From Silvibacterium bohemicum (lineage in GTDB: Bacteria; Acidobacteriota; Terriglobia; Terriglobales; Acidobacteriaceae), in NCBI RefSeq assembly GCF_001006305.1, contig NZ_LBHJ01000012.1:594231-658230 (forward strand): a DNA stretch of 64,000 nt, read 5' to 3'. The notes under the pieces were generated by a model, which was not told where the DNA came from, ran no database searches, and saw only the letters and a program-made list of their open reading frames with translations. Positions within the stretch are counted from its first letter, which is position 1, and the number at the start of each line of letters is the position of its first letter. Shown piece after piece: positions 27,149-36,545 of this stretch. Made by a program: the position numbers and the translations under genes.

Positions 27149-27200
27149 GTGCGGAATACGGTAGGCGCGGGCTTCAACCCTGAGGACCGGACCGCCAGCG
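27149..27200. repeat. Possible dispersed intergenic repeat fragment
   Basis: GGTAGGCGCGGGCTTCAACCC lies between tyrS and the PNPOx gene. Sequences of this kind (read inversely they encode GLKPAPT in spurious frames) recur between genes in many bacterial genomes. Only one copy is here, so this is recognition, not proof. Confidence 0.3.
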
Positions 27201-27205
27201 AACCA

Positions 27206-27619
27206 TCAAAAAAATATTTCCTCAATGCGCCCGGCAGCGAAGTCGCTGTACCGCAGCCAGCGGGGACGCACCCGAAAATACGCAATGCCCGGCCACAGTT
27301 GCCGTTCCTTCCCATCGGGCCATGCGCCGAAGTAGATTTCCTTGGCGCGAACCAGATCCTCTCCATCCGGCTCCATAGCCAGGCCCTCATACTGCAAGGT
27401 CTGCTCCTCTTCCCAGCCGATCACCGCGGAAATTCTGGGATCGGCCTTGAGGTTGGGATATTTGCGCGACGTCTTCACCGTATCGAAGACGATCTCGAGA
27501 TCCGGCGACACGGCGATGCCGACCAGCGCTGACTGCGGTTCGCCTTGCGGTCCGAGGCTCGAGACCACGGCCAGCTTGCGGCTGCGGATGAAGTTGTAAA
27601 CTTCGGCGCGATCCAGCAC
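27206..27619 (-). CDS. PNPOx-like FMN-binding split-barrel protein
   Basis: 137 residues from a GTG start placed directly after the TGA of the permease gene. GGAGG within that gene's tail lies 5 nt before the GTG, so translation is coupled. The sequence has the pyridoxamine-phosphate-oxidase fold pattern: VVSSLGPQGEPQSALVGIAVSPDLEIVFDT and KYPNLKADPRISAVIGW. Such proteins bind FMN or F420 and reduce small substrates; the ligand is unknown here. The family is not usually tied to ADOP permeases. Confidence 0.85.
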   Translation of the reverse strand: MLDRAEVYNFIRSRKLAVVSSLGPQGEPQSALVGIAVSPDLEIVFDTVKTSRKYPNLKADPRISAVIGWEEEQTLQYEGLAMEPDGEDLVRAKEIYFGAWPDGKERQLWPGIAYFRVRPRWLRYSDFAAGRIEEIFF

Positions 27620-30103
27620 TCAATCCTCCCGGAGCGCCTCCATCGGTTCGATCGTCGAGGCGCTATGCGCAGGAATCAGCGAGGCGATCGAGCCGATCAC
27701 CAGCAGCAGAATCGTCACTCCTACATATGTTCCGAGATCGATGGGTTTCACCTGGTAAAGGAAGCTCTTGACCAACTGGCCGGCGAAGACGGCGATGACC
27801 AATCCCGCGCCCAGCCCGATGCCGATTAATATGCCGCCCTGGCGCAGGATCATCTTCGCAATCCCTTCGCGAGTCGCGCCCAGCGCCATGCGCACGCCGA
27901 TCTCTCGGCGGCGATAGCTGACCAGCTGCGCCAGCACGCCGTAGAGTCCGGCGACCACCATCACGATCGCCAGGCCGGCAAACGAAGCGGTCAGATACAG
28001 CCCCAGCCGCTGGCTGAAGGTAGCTGAGTCGATGGTCTCCTGCATGGTCTGGAAATTGTCGAGTGCATAATCCGGCGCGGTCTGCTTGAAGAGGTCGCGC
28101 GCTGTCGCTGCCACCGGCATGTCGCCGCGCGTCTTCACGATGAAGGTGACAAAGGTCTTCAGCAGCGCCTGATAGAAGAGTGAGATGGTCGGCACCTGCT
28201 GGTAAGGAATGAGAATCAGCGGCTGCACCTCTCCGCCCACTTTATGGTCGATCTGATCGCCGAGCACGCCCACAATCGTCCAGGGCTTGAGCATGCCGGT
28301 ATCTTTGCCGCCGAGATCGATCTGATGTTGCAGAGGATCGGTATTGGGAAAATATTTCTTCACCAGAGCTTCGTTCACCACGACCACGGGAGAGGCGGCC
28401 GCAGTGTCGTCGGCGGAGATCATGCGCCCGTGCACCAAGGGTGTTCCCAGTGCTGCCGCGTAGTCTTCGCTCGCCGCAGTGATGCGAGCTTCAGGGTGAT
28501 GGGCGTGAGTCGTCGGATGACCAACAATGTCGAAGCTGGAATGCATATCCACGCCGGAGAGCGGTGGCGCAGTTGCCAGGGCAGCGTAGCGCACGCCCGG
28601 CGTCTGTCTGAGCCGCGCCAGCGATGGTGAATAGATCGTCGAGGCAATCGAGAGCGGAGCATGCTCGGCATCCGCAGAGACGGCCATTGCGGAGAATCCG
28701 GCCGAATCCGCGGGCATGGCCGTGAAGGTGGTGATGCGGTCAACATCGAAGCCCAGCCGCGTGTGGGCAAGGTTCCAGAGCGTGTGGAAGAGCAGGCCGG
28801 TTCCTACCAACAACAATGTCGAGAGCGCGACCTCGCCCGCAACCAGGCCGCCGCTCAACTTGCCGCTCACCGAGCGCGACCCAATGCCGCGCGACGACGC
28901 CTGCAGCGCCGGCTGAGGATCGGTGCGCGCCACCAGCAGCGCGGGCAGCAGCGACGAAAGCACGGTGGTGAGGGTCGCAATCACGGCCAGCGTCACGAGC
29001 ACGCTCCAATGCATGGTGATCGAGTCGGCCTGCGGCACAGTTCCATTGGGCAGCTTGTGAATACCCGCCAGAGCGAACTGGGCCAGCATTGCTCCAAGGG
29101 CGCAGCCGAGCAGGCTCAGCACCGCGCCTTCGGCGATCAGCTGGCCCACCAGGCGTCCGCGGCTGGCGCCGAGCGCAGCGCGTACGGCAAACTCCTGCCG
29201 GCGTCCCAGGCAGCGGGCGATGAGCAGATTTGCTACGTTGGCACATGCAATCAGCAGCACCAGTCCCAGCGCCGCCATCAATGCAAGAAACACAGGGCGA
29301 ACGTTGCCGGTCAGCATCTCCTGGTAGGAGGTCATATCCAGAGCCAGCCCCTCAGCATGATCCGGCTCGGCCCTTACGATGCGCTGCACAATCGCATTCA
29401 AATCCTGCTGCGCCTGCGCCACCGAAACTCCCGGCCGCATTCTGCCGACGATGCCGATGAAGTTGTAGCCGCGATCCTTGAGCATCTCGGCGCTGGGCTG
29501 CAGCGGCAGCCACACGCCCTTGGCCATGTCTGGACCGACGGTCTCCGGGAAGCGGAAGCTGGCCGGCATCACTCCGACCACGGTGCGTTCGATCCCGCCG
29601 ATCTTTACGGTGCGTCCCAGAATGTTTGGATCGCTGTCGTAGCTCTGCCGCCATAGTCCTTCCGACAGAATCGTAACCTGCGGGCCTCCAGCGTGGCCTT
29701 CCGTCTCAGTGAACGTGCGTCCCAGCAACGGCTGCGCACCGACCATGGTCAGTGCATTCGGAGTAACGCGGGGAGCCGTGACGCTGATCGATCCGTTTTT
29801 GCCCTCGACCACGCTTACGTCTTCCGAGTAGCTCGCGACCGCTTCAAGCTTCTGCGATTGATCGCGGATATCGCGATAGTTGAGATAGGAGGCGTTGCCC
29901 GATCCCGCCGTCCCGGCAGGAGCCACAATGACCAGCCGATTCGAGTGTGGATAAGGCAGGGGCCGCAGCAGAACGCTCTCGACCACTGTGAACATCGCGG
30001 TGTTCGCTCCGATGCCCAGCGCCAGGGTGACGACGGCAAGCGTCGCGAATCCCCATCCTGAGCGCAGCTGACGCACGGCGTACTTCAAATCCTGCAAGAT
30101 CAT
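27620..30103 (-). CDS. ADOP-type MacB/FtsX permease
   Basis: 827 residues from the ATG at 30103, with AAGGAG 7 nt upstream. N-terminal MILQDLKYAVRQLR then a first membrane helix (FATLAVVTLALGIGANTAMF), a periplasmic MacB-PCD domain, a first FtsX block (about 285-400), a second periplasmic region and a final FtsX block (about 700-827, YRRREIGVRMALGATREG). This duplicated layout is the acidobacterial-type permease (ADOP), normally 800-900 residues. It has no ATPase domain; the MacB-type ATPase must be elsewhere. Likely a mechanotransmitting exporter or lipoprotein/peptide handling permease in the inner membrane; substrate unknown. The downstream PNPOx gene is translationally coupled. Confidence 0.9.
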   Translation of the reverse strand: MILQDLKYAVRQLRSGWGFATLAVVTLALGIGANTAMFTVVESVLLRPLPYPHSNRLVIVAPAGTAGSGNASYLNYRDIRDQSQKLEAVASYSEDVSVVEGKNGSISVTAPRVTPNALTMVGAQPLLGRTFTETEGHAGGPQVTILSEGLWRQSYDSDPNILGRTVKIGGIERTVVGVMPASFRFPETVGPDMAKGVWLPLQPSAEMLKDRGYNFIGIVGRMRPGVSVAQAQQDLNAIVQRIVRAEPDHAEGLALDMTSYQEMLTGNVRPVFLALMAALGLVLLIACANVANLLIARCLGRRQEFAVRAALGASRGRLVGQLIAEGAVLSLLGCALGAMLAQFALAGIHKLPNGTVPQADSITMHWSVLVTLAVIATLTTVLSSLLPALLVARTDPQPALQASSRGIGSRSVSGKLSGGLVAGEVALSTLLLVGTGLLFHTLWNLAHTRLGFDVDRITTFTAMPADSAGFSAMAVSADAEHAPLSIASTIYSPSLARLRQTPGVRYAALATAPPLSGVDMHSSFDIVGHPTTHAHHPEARITAASEDYAAALGTPLVHGRMISADDTAAASPVVVVNEALVKKYFPNTDPLQHQIDLGGKDTGMLKPWTIVGVLGDQIDHKVGGEVQPLILIPYQQVPTISLFYQALLKTFVTFIVKTRGDMPVAATARDLFKQTAPDYALDNFQTMQETIDSATFSQRLGLYLTASFAGLAIVMVVAGLYGVLAQLVSYRRREIGVRMALGATREGIAKMILRQGGILIGIGLGAGLVIAVFAGQLVKSFLYQVKPIDLGTYVGVTILLLVIGSIASLIPAHSASTIEPMEALRED

Positions 30104-30500
30104 CCACGGTCTCCTTGAAACATGTAGCAAGGTACGAATCTATATCGAATGAAGTTTCGAATACCCAGCGCCAGCGGCAGAATCTCGGTGAGGGCAAAAG
30201 CGGCGTCTCGCCCTCTGCGCATTACGTAGGGAATATCGCGGAGCCATCCAGTCACGGCAAGCACCTCAAAACGAGGAAAAGCGACGTAGATGCACGCGCA
30301 CGGCCACTATAAAAACTAACCAAGTCATTGAAGGCAGGCGTCACAGCGTCGGATCTCTCTCCGCAAATTGTTCGTATTCCGCTGCCGGCTGTGCGGAAAT
30401 GGACAGTTGGTTCCCGGTGATTCGGGGGGCCGGCGGCGTTGCTCCCTTGGGAGCCACTGCTTCATCCAAAGAGAATATTAAAAAAAGGCAGGTCGTTGGA
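30104..30500. other. Divergent intergenic region
   Basis: About 400 bases between the permease and reductase genes. The reading frame of the reductase is open back to 30399 but this extension has no ribosome binding site. No PadR-type regulator, often next to ADOP genes, is present. No structured RNA was recognised. Confidence 0.5.
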
Positions 30501-31562
30501 ATGAGTCAGAGAAAAGCTTTGGTGGTCGGCGCCACGGGCATTGCCGGAATCAATCTTGCGCAGCATCTTGTCAGTAAAAACTGGGAGGTCTACGGCCTGG
30601 CGCGAAATCCGCAGCCGGGAACGGGGATTCAGCCTGTCGCCGCCGATTTAACCGACAAGAATTCGGTGAAGCAGGCGCTGGCCGGGCTGGATATCACCGA
30701 TGTGTTCATCTGCGCGTGGCTGCGTCAGCCAACGGAGCATGAGAATGTGCTGGTGAATGGCGGGATGGTCGAGCATCTGTTCGCTGCGCTCGAAGGCGCA
30801 AAGAATCTTTCGCACGCCGCGCTGGTGACCGGCACCAAGCACTATCTCGGGCCGTTTGAGTCCTACGGGAAGACCAGGGCCGAGACTCCCTTCCGCGAAG
30901 ACCAGCCGCGCCTGCCCGGTGAAAATTTCTACTACACGCAGGAAGACATCCTGTTCGCCGCTGCGAAGCGGAGGGGCTTCACCTGGAGCGTCCACCGTGC
31001 GCACACCGTGATCGGCTACGCGCTCGGCAATGCGATGAACATGGGTGTGACGCTGGCTGTTTACGCGACCCTCTGCCGCGAGACCGGACGGCCCTTTGTC
31101 TTTCCCGGATCGCAGGAGCAGTGGGGATTTCTGACCGACGTCTGCGATGCCCGCGTGCTGGCCCGGCAACTGGAATGGGCTGCGACCACTCCGCAGGCGC
31201 ACAACCAGGCATTCAACACGGTGAATGGCGACATCTTTCGCTGGCGCTGGCTGTGGCCGCAACTGGCTGCCTATTTTGGAGTGGAAGCAGCTCCTCCACC
31301 GAAGCCAAGCGCTCCCCTCGAAGAACAGATGCGCGACGCCGCACCTTTGTGGGAGAAGATCGCGGCGAAACACGGTCTCACCGAGAGCCGCATCGATAAG
31401 CTGGTCTCCTGGTGGCACACCGACGCCGATCTCGGGCGGCAGATCGAATGCGTGAATGACATGACCAAGAGCCGGCAGCTCGGCTTCATGGAATATCAGG
31501 AAACTCCGGCTTCATTCTTCCAGCTCTTCGATCGTTTAAAAGCGGAACGGATCATCCCCTAA
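30501..31562 (+). CDS. PRISE-like SDR reductase (progesterone 5-beta-reductase/iridoid synthase-like)
   Basis: 353 residues from the ATG at 30501. Rossmann motif VVGATGIAGINLAQHL near the start, VYGLARNPQPG as cofactor-side segment, and the family signature NFYYTQEDILF with a Tyr at the catalytic place. It reduces activated C=C bonds of enones in plants; many bacteria carry homologues with unknown natural substrates. Cytosolic, NAD(P)H-dependent. Its 3' end lies 8 nt from the convergent mutase gene. Confidence 0.82.
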   Translation: MSQRKALVVGATGIAGINLAQHLVSKNWEVYGLARNPQPGTGIQPVAADLTDKNSVKQALAGLDITDVFICAWLRQPTEHENVLVNGGMVEHLFAALEGAKNLSHAALVTGTKHYLGPFESYGKTRAETPFREDQPRLPGENFYYTQEDILFAAAKRRGFTWSVHRAHTVIGYALGNAMNMGVTLAVYATLCRETGRPFVFPGSQEQWGFLTDVCDARVLARQLEWAATTPQAHNQAFNTVNGDIFRWRWLWPQLAAYFGVEAAPPPKPSAPLEEQMRDAAPLWEKIAAKHGLTESRIDKLVSWWHTDADLGRQIECVNDMTKSRQLGFMEYQETPASFFQLFDRLKAERIIP

Positions 31563-31570
31563 CCCGCAAC

Positions 31571-33163
31571 TCAGATAACCACCGACTCCCGATACTCACC
31601 GAAGACCTCGCGCATGGCTGTCGCGATTTCGCCAACTGTGGCATAGCTCTCGACGGCTTCGAGGATCGCGGGCATCAGGTTTTGTCCTGACCGCGCATGT
31701 TCTTTCACACGATCGATGGCCGCTTGCCAGCAATTAGGATCGCGGCGGGTGCGCAGCGCGCGCACCCGTTCCACCTGCTGCCGCTCCAGGTTCTCGTCGA
31801 TGCGCTGAATCGGAATTCCCGGCTCCTCTTCGCGGGTGAAGCGGTTGACGCCCACCACGACCGCGTCGCCGGAATCGACGGCGCGCTGGTATTCATAAGC
31901 CGCGGTTTGGATCTCCTGCTGCACCCAGCCGCGCTCGATGGCGCGCAGCATGCCGCCTCCGTTTTTTGGGCTCATGGCATCGATGCGCTCGAAGTAGGCG
32001 CGGGCCTGCTTCTCAAGATCGTTGGTGAGCGACTCGACATAATATGACCCGGCGAAGGGATCGATGGTCTGCGCTACCCCCGATTCGCTGGCGATGATCT
32101 GCTGGGTGCGCAGCGCGGTGCGCGCAGCCTCTTCGGTAGGCAGCGCCAGGGCCTCGTCGAATCCATTGGTGTGGAGCGATTGCGTGCCGCCCATCACCGC
32201 GGAGAGCGCCTGGATCGCGGTGCGGACGATGTTGTTCTCGGGCTGCTGCGCGGTCAGCGTGGAGCCGGCCGTCTGGGTGTGGAAGCGCAGCATCCATGAG
32301 CGCGGATTTTTTGCGCCGAACCTGTCGCGCATGAGGTGCGCCCAGAGCCGGCGCGCACAGCGAAACTTGGCGACTTCTTCAAAGAAATTGTTGTGCGCAT
32401 TGAAAAAGAACGATAGTCGCGGCGCGAAGCGATCGATATCGAGACCCGCATCGATGGCCGCCTGAACGTAGGTCATGCCGTTGGCCAGGGTGAAGGCAAT
32501 CTCCTGCGCCGCCGTCGATCCTGCCTCGCGCATATGGTATCCGGAAATGGAAATGGTGTTCCACTCGGGCGCCTCATCGTTGGCCCAGGCAAACATGTCG
32601 GTGATGATGCGCATGGCGTCGCCGATGGGATAGATATACGTTCCCCGCGCGATGTATTCCTTCAGGATGTCGTTCTGCACCGTGCCGGAGAGCTTCTTCA
32701 CGTCGGCGCCGGTCCGCCGGGCCACGCCCACATACAAAGCGAGCAGGATGCTGGCTGTCGCGTTAATGGTCATCGACGTCGAAATTTTGTCGAGCGGGAT
32801 GCCCTCGAAGAGCCGCTCCATGTCTTCGATGGAATCGATGGCCACGCCCACCTTGCCGACTTCGCCCAGAGCCATGGGGTCGTCGGAGTCGTAGCCGATC
32901 TGCGTAGGGAGATCGAAGGCTACCGATAACCCCGCAGTGCCGTTGGCGAGCAGGAATTTGTAGCGACGATTGCTCTCCTCGGCATCGCCCATGCCCGCAT
33001 ATTGCCGCATGGTCCAGAGCCGCCCGCGATACATGGTCGGCTGGATGCCGCGCGTGAACGGGAATTCGCCCGGATAGCCGAGATCGCGCTCGGCATCGAA
33101 CGCATTCGCTTCGAGGTCGGAGGCGCTGTAGACATATTTTGGGTTCGAATCTGGCTTCGGCAT
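31571..33163 (-). CDS. Methylmalonyl-CoA mutase large (catalytic) subunit without B12-binding domain
   Basis: 530 residues; TIM-barrel substrate domain only. The enzyme interconverts methylmalonyl-CoA and succinyl-CoA using adenosylcobalamin. Two residues that separate mutase types are of the methylmalonyl kind: Tyr55 in WTMRQYAG (Tyr89 of the Propionibacterium enzyme; Phe in isobutyryl-CoA and Ile in 2-hydroxyisobutyryl-CoA mutases) and Arg173 in [10 protein letters not shown] (Arg207; Gln in the others). [10 protein letters not shown] and [17 protein letters not shown] are standard. The roughly 130-residue B12-binding domain is absent and not nearby, so a separate small subunit is needed. 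No meaB or epimerase gene adjoins. This shows the cell needs cobalamin. Confidence 0.92.
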   Translation of the reverse strand: MPKPDSNPKYVYSASDLEANAFDAERDLGYPGEFPFTRGIQPTMYRGRLWTMRQYAGMGDAEESNRRYKFLLANGTAGLSVAFDLPTQIGYDSDDPMALGEVGKVGVAIDSIEDMERLFEGIPLDKISTSMTINATASILLALYVGVARRTGADVKKLSGTVQNDILKEYIARGTYIYPIGDAMRIITDMFAWANDEAPEWNTISISGYHMREAGSTAAQEIAFTLANGMTYVQAAIDAGLDIDRFAPRLSFFFNAHNNFFEEVAKFRCARRLWAHLMRDRFGAKNPRSWMLRFHTQTAGSTLTAQQPENNIVRTAIQALSAVMGGTQSLHTNGFDEALALPTEEAARTALRTQQIIASESGVAQTIDPFAGSYYVESLTNDLEKQARAYFERIDAMSPKNGGGMLRAIERGWVQQEIQTAAYEYQRAVDSGDAVVVGVNRFTREEEPGIPIQRIDENLERQQVERVRALRTRRDPNCWQAAIDRVKEHARSGQNLMPAILEAVESYATVGEIATAMREVFGEYRESVVI

Positions 33164-33235
33164 GAACTCGGTATTGTAGCGAGTCCGGGCATGATTCGGT
33201 TCATCGGGATGCTATGCCCTCGTCGAGGGTGAAAG

Positions 33236-33649
33236 CTAACGCGCGCGTTCGCGCTTCAGCTTTTCCTTCCGTCTCGCATTATGGAACGAGCTGAAGGTGA
33301 AATAGAGAAAGACCAGGGTGATGGCGCAATAGACGATAAATTTCGTATGCTCCGGTCCGGCGTGCCATTCCTGGCGCAGCTTATAGGCGTTCTGGGCGAA
33401 GTAAACGCCGAAAAGACCGAAGAACAGCCCCGTAACCTCCAGCCAGAGAACGCTTCCGGCATGGGCGAACGGTCCCCAAATGGACTGGCCGAATCTCTTC
33501 CCTTCGCGCTTGGCGACGCGGGCGCGCTCGGCGTAAGCCGGGGCCTGTTGTTGCATGGATTGAGTGGTTTGCGAGGCCCGGTCGCGCAGCATTCCCGAGG
33601 CGACACGGAAGCCGACCCCGATTTTTCGGCCTACGCGGTCCGGCTCCAT
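33236..33649 (-). CDS. Small membrane protein of unknown function
   Basis: 137 residues from the ATG at 33649 (MEPDRVGRKIGVGFRVASG); longer in-frame extension overlaps the divergent gene. A helical, charged N-terminal half (AERARVAKREGKRFGQS) precedes two hydrophobic helices (LEVTGLFFGLFGVYFA and FIVYCAITLVFLYFTFSSF) and a very basic end (RRKEKLKRERAR). Inner-membrane protein; family not recognised, although such two-helix proteins are frequent in Terriglobia. Follows the mutase start region but transcribed toward it, with a gap of about 70 bp. Confidence 0.7.
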   Translation of the reverse strand: MEPDRVGRKIGVGFRVASGMLRDRASQTTQSMQQQAPAYAERARVAKREGKRFGQSIWGPFAHAGSVLWLEVTGLFFGLFGVYFAQNAYKLRQEWHAGPEHTKFIVYCAITLVFLYFTFSSFHNARRKEKLKRERAR

Positions 33650-33770
33650 GAATAAAAGTGTAGCAGCCGGATTTTGATTCGGATTGCAGCCTTGCGTCAT
33701 CAGAAGTAAGGTAAGAGAAATCCTGTCGAAGCGCCTTCGCATCGTGCGAGGGCGGAAATGGAGCCGATCC

Positions 33771-34064
33771 TTGAACCAAAAACTGCGGAAGCTGGTCCAA
33801 AAGCTGGGCGAGGCCATTCACGAGAGCGTTTCCGAATCCGAACATATTGCCGGCGTCGTACACGATATTCGCAAACAGGGATTCGATGTACTCCTGATGC
33901 TGGAAGCGACAATCGGGCTAAATGAAGTGGAACAGCAACCTGCGGCTGCGTTGGAACCATCGAACGCACAGAGTCAGGAAGGGAACGAGACCTTTACCGC
34001 GCAGGATTTGAATTTTCTGAAGTCTCTTCGCATCGCAATTGAGGGCGAGAAAACTCCGGATTAG
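33771..34064 (+). CDS. Small helical protein of unknown function
   Basis: 97 residues from a TTG at 33771 with GGAG 5 nt before it; the frame is open upstream to 33684 with no site. The sequence starts MNQKLRKLVQKLGEAIHESV and is mostly amphipathic helix, ending in an acidic, Gln/Glu-rich part (QDLNFLKSLRIAIEGE). No signal peptide, no cysteine. No family recognised. It lies just before glgC and may be co-transcribed (113-bp gap). Confidence 0.6.
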   Translation: MNQKLRKLVQKLGEAIHESVSESEHIAGVVHDIRKQGFDVLLMLEATIGLNEVEQQPAAALEPSNAQSQEGNETFTAQDLNFLKSLRIAIEGEKTPD

Positions 34065-34177
34065 CGCCACCTACATGCGTCATGATCCTGTGGTAGTATC
34101 CGCTCGTCCATGATTGGTAATTTTTATCTTTGATCCACAGTTGAAGACAACGGGATGAAGAGGGTGCGACCAGAGCA

Positions 34178-35431
34178 ATGAGAGATACACTTGGCGTGTT
34201 GTTAGCAGGTGGCGCGGGCGAACGTTTATTTCCCCTTACCCGCGACCGGGCAAAGCCCGCGGTTCCATTCGGTGGAAATTACCGCATTATCGATATCACC
34301 CTTTCCAATTGCATCAATTCGGATCTGCGCCGGGTCTACATCCTCACGCAATACAAGGCGCTTTCCCTCAATCGCCACATCCGCGAGGGCTGGACCAGCG
34401 TCGTTGCTCAGGAGCTGGGCGAGTTTATCGAGATCCTGCCTCCCATGCAGCGCGTCAGCGCGAATTGGTACATGGGCACAGCGGACGCCGTTTACCAGAA
34501 CATCTACTCCATCGGCTCCGAACAGCCGAAGCATGTTCTGATCCTCTCCGGCGATCACATCTACAAAATGAACTACGGCAAGATGCTCGAGCACCACAAC
34601 GAGATGGGCGCCGATGTGACCCTGGCCACGCTCCCCATCGATCCGTCTGAGGTCTCGCGTTTTGGTGTAGTCGAAGTGGAGCGCAACGGCGAGGTGATCG
34701 GCTTCCAGGAGAAGCCCAAGACGACGAACCTGCGCTCGCCCTTCAATCCCAACATGGTCGATGCGTCGATGGGGATTTATCTCTTCAACACCGACGTCTT
34801 GCTGCCGGCGCTGATGCAGGATGCCGAAGATCCCAACTCCAAGCACGACTTCGGGCACAACATCCTTCCCAGCATCCTGGGCAAGTACAAGATCGTCGCC
34901 TACAACTTCGTCGATGAGAACCGGCAACACGCCCTCTACTGGCGCGATGTTGGCACACTCGAGGCCTACTACGACGCGAATATGGACATCGCCTCGGTGT
35001 CGCCGACCTTCAACTTATATGACAGCGCGTGGCCCATGCGTACCCGCGTGCGCCAATATCCGCCGGCCAAGTTTGTCTTCGGCGAGCCAGGCCGCACCGG
35101 CATGGCCATCAATTCCATCGTCTCGGCGGGCTGCATCGTTTCGGGAGCGGTGGTGCGCAACAGCGTGCTGTCGCAGGATGTGCGTGTGAATTCGTACTCC
35201 GAGGTCGACTCCAGCATCGTCTTCTCGCACGTGAACATCGGCCGTCATTGCCGCATCCGGCGGGCGATTATCGATCGCGACGTGCATCTGCCCGAGGGCA
35301 CGGTCATCGGCTACGACCAGAATGAGGACAAGCGAAACTACTTCGTCACGCCCAGCGGTCTAACCGTGGTCACCCGCGACTACTCGTTGTACGAGAATCC
35401 CGTAGCTCCGGATTTCATGCAAGAGGGCTAG
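34178..35431 (+). CDS. glgC: Glucose-1-phosphate adenylyltransferase
   Basis: 417 residues, full family length. Makes ADP-glucose from glucose-1-phosphate and ATP, the committed step of glycogen synthesis. N-terminal nucleotidyltransferase motif LLAGGAGERLFPLTRDRAKP and the substrate-binding YRIIDITLSNCINS are clear; C-terminal left-handed beta helix (about 300-417) with GAVVRNSVLSQDVRVNS. Adenylyl catalytic Asp in HYWRDVGTL-like YWRDVGTLEAYYDAN. No glgA/glgB neighbours. Strong inverted repeat follows the gene. Confidence 0.95.
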   Translation: MRDTLGVLLAGGAGERLFPLTRDRAKPAVPFGGNYRIIDITLSNCINSDLRRVYILTQYKALSLNRHIREGWTSVVAQELGEFIEILPPMQRVSANWYMGTADAVYQNIYSIGSEQPKHVLILSGDHIYKMNYGKMLEHHNEMGADVTLATLPIDPSEVSRFGVVEVERNGEVIGFQEKPKTTNLRSPFNPNMVDASMGIYLFNTDVLLPALMQDAEDPNSKHDFGHNILPSILGKYKIVAYNFVDENRQHALYWRDVGTLEAYYDANMDIASVSPTFNLYDSAWPMRTRVRQYPPAKFVFGEPGRTGMAINSIVSAGCIVSGAVVRNSVLSQDVRVNSYSEVDSSIVFSHVNIGRHCRIRRAIIDRDVHLPEGTVIGYDQNEDKRNYFVTPSGLTVVTRDYSLYENPVAPDFMQEG

Positions 35432-35744
35432 GGCCGCTGAAAAGCGGGTCGCTGAAGGCCGGTTGGCTTAAGTGCGGATAGCTAAGAAGCGGTTAGCGGG
35501 TTTTACTTCCTGCTAACCGCTTCTTATTTGCTGTCTCGCTGGACGTTTCATTGCTGCGGCTTTCGCATTTCTTTATCAATTCGGCTCTTAGCTAGCCGGT
35601 CCATCGCTGACCGCTTCTTAGCCACCCGCAATTTAGCTGGCCGCGTTTTATTCCCTTTCCTGTATCCTTGCGGTTTCACCAGATGAAAGCTGCGGCGGAT
35701 TGACCCCACGGAACCGCCGCGGCATTAGTTGCGTATGGATCTCC
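35432..35744. other. glgC-sigma factor intergenic region with repeated motif
   Basis: About 310 bases without a gene. Several copies of a motif like GCTAACCGCTTCTTAGC in either direction: 35480-35497, 35512-35526, 35606-35622, plus weaker forms such as TTAGCTAGCCGG near 35590 and TTTAGCTGGCCGC near 35632. The upstream part may be a terminator; the downstream part must include the promoter of the sigma-factor operon. Confidence 0.5.
35483..35526 (+). terminator. Perfect 15-bp inverted repeat after glgC
   Basis: TAAGAAGCGGTTAGC (35483-35497) and GCTAACCGCTTCTTA (35512-35526) around a 14-nt loop. A strong hairpin 52 nt after glgC, likely the terminator, although only a short T-stretch follows. 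A related copy is at 35606-35622. Confidence 0.6.
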
Positions 35745-36545
35745 ATGAGCGCGGCAGGGACAATGACGTGGGAGATGGATGGGTTCCGGGTGATCCGGAC
35801 GAGTCCCCGCATTCACCCGCGTCCTGTCGTCAAGCCGGCGGCACTCCAGGGCTCGGAGTTTCAACCAGTGCCGGGTCAGACGGGCAGTCGTCACACGGAC
35901 AGTCATGGACGGGCTCCGCAGGGAGTTACCCGGCCTCGGGGAGCGGAACGAGCGTTGGAAGCCGATTGGCAGATAGTGGTGCAGCGTTGCCTGGACGGCG
36001 ATTCCGGGGCATGGTCGGAGCTGGTGAAGTTCCACCACCGCCGCATCTACGCGCTTTGCTATCGCTTCACCGGCTCCTCGCACGATGCTGAGGATCTTAC
36101 CCAGGACGTTTTCATCAAAGTGTATGGAAATCTGGCCAGCTTTGACTTAACGCGGGGAAGCTTTCAGACTTGGATTACAACCCTGGCGCGTAATCTGCTG
36201 GTCGATCACTTCCGCCGCAGCAAACAACAGCGAGTCACCGACTCCATGGACGCAGGCTGGGAAGAGACCGAAGAGCTGCCGCTCTCCGATCGCCTGGCTG
36301 CGTCAGGACCCAGCCAGCACGACCGGGCGGCGCAAAAAGAGATTGCGCGCATGGTGCAGGAGGCTTTGACGAAGATATCGCCGGAGCTGCGTGAAGCGGT
36401 GATTCTTCGCGATCTGCAGGATATGGATTACAAGGAGATCGCGCAGGTTTTGCGCATCCCCGAAGGGACCGTAAAGTCCCGCATCAGCCGCGGCCGGGCG
36501 GAACTGGCTCGACTGCTGGAACGTAATAAAGGACAGGTGGTTTAG
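35745..36545 (+). CDS. ECF-type RNA polymerase sigma factor
   Basis: About 266 residues if started at the ATG at 35745; TTG 35700, ATG 35775 and GTG 35868 are alternatives. The first 65-80 residues are Arg/Pro/Ser-rich and not part of the conserved fold, so the later starts deserve weight. Sigma region 2: RIYALCYRFTGSSHDAEDLT and QDVFIKVYGNLASFD; region 4: ELREAVILRDLQDMDYKEIA with IPEGTVKSRISRGRAEL. RpoE-like group. The TAG stop is directly followed by the ATG of the next gene, a putative anti-sigma factor, so this is the head of a five-gene operon. Probably autoregulated, target regulon unknown. Confidence 0.88.
   Translation: MSAAGTMTWEMDGFRVIRTSPRIHPRPVVKPAALQGSEFQPVPGQTGSRHTDSHGRAPQGVTRPRGAERALEADWQIVVQRCLDGDSGAWSELVKFHHRRIYALCYRFTGSSHDAEDLTQDVFIKVYGNLASFDLTRGSFQTWITTLARNLLVDHFRRSKQQRVTDSMDAGWEETEELPLSDRLAASGPSQHDRAAQKEIARMVQEALTKISPELREAVILRDLQDMDYKEIAQVLRIPEGTVKSRISRGRAELARLLERNKGQVV

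Noticed and set aside
28661-29656. Plus-strand frame opposite the ADOP permease
   Set aside because: Gln/His/Arg-rich translation typical of antisense shadows; the permease frame is unambiguous.
33135-33165. GGTTCGAATC, a tRNA T-arm-like string
   Set aside because: It falls within the start of the mutase gene and no acceptor, D or anticodon arms can be folded around it.
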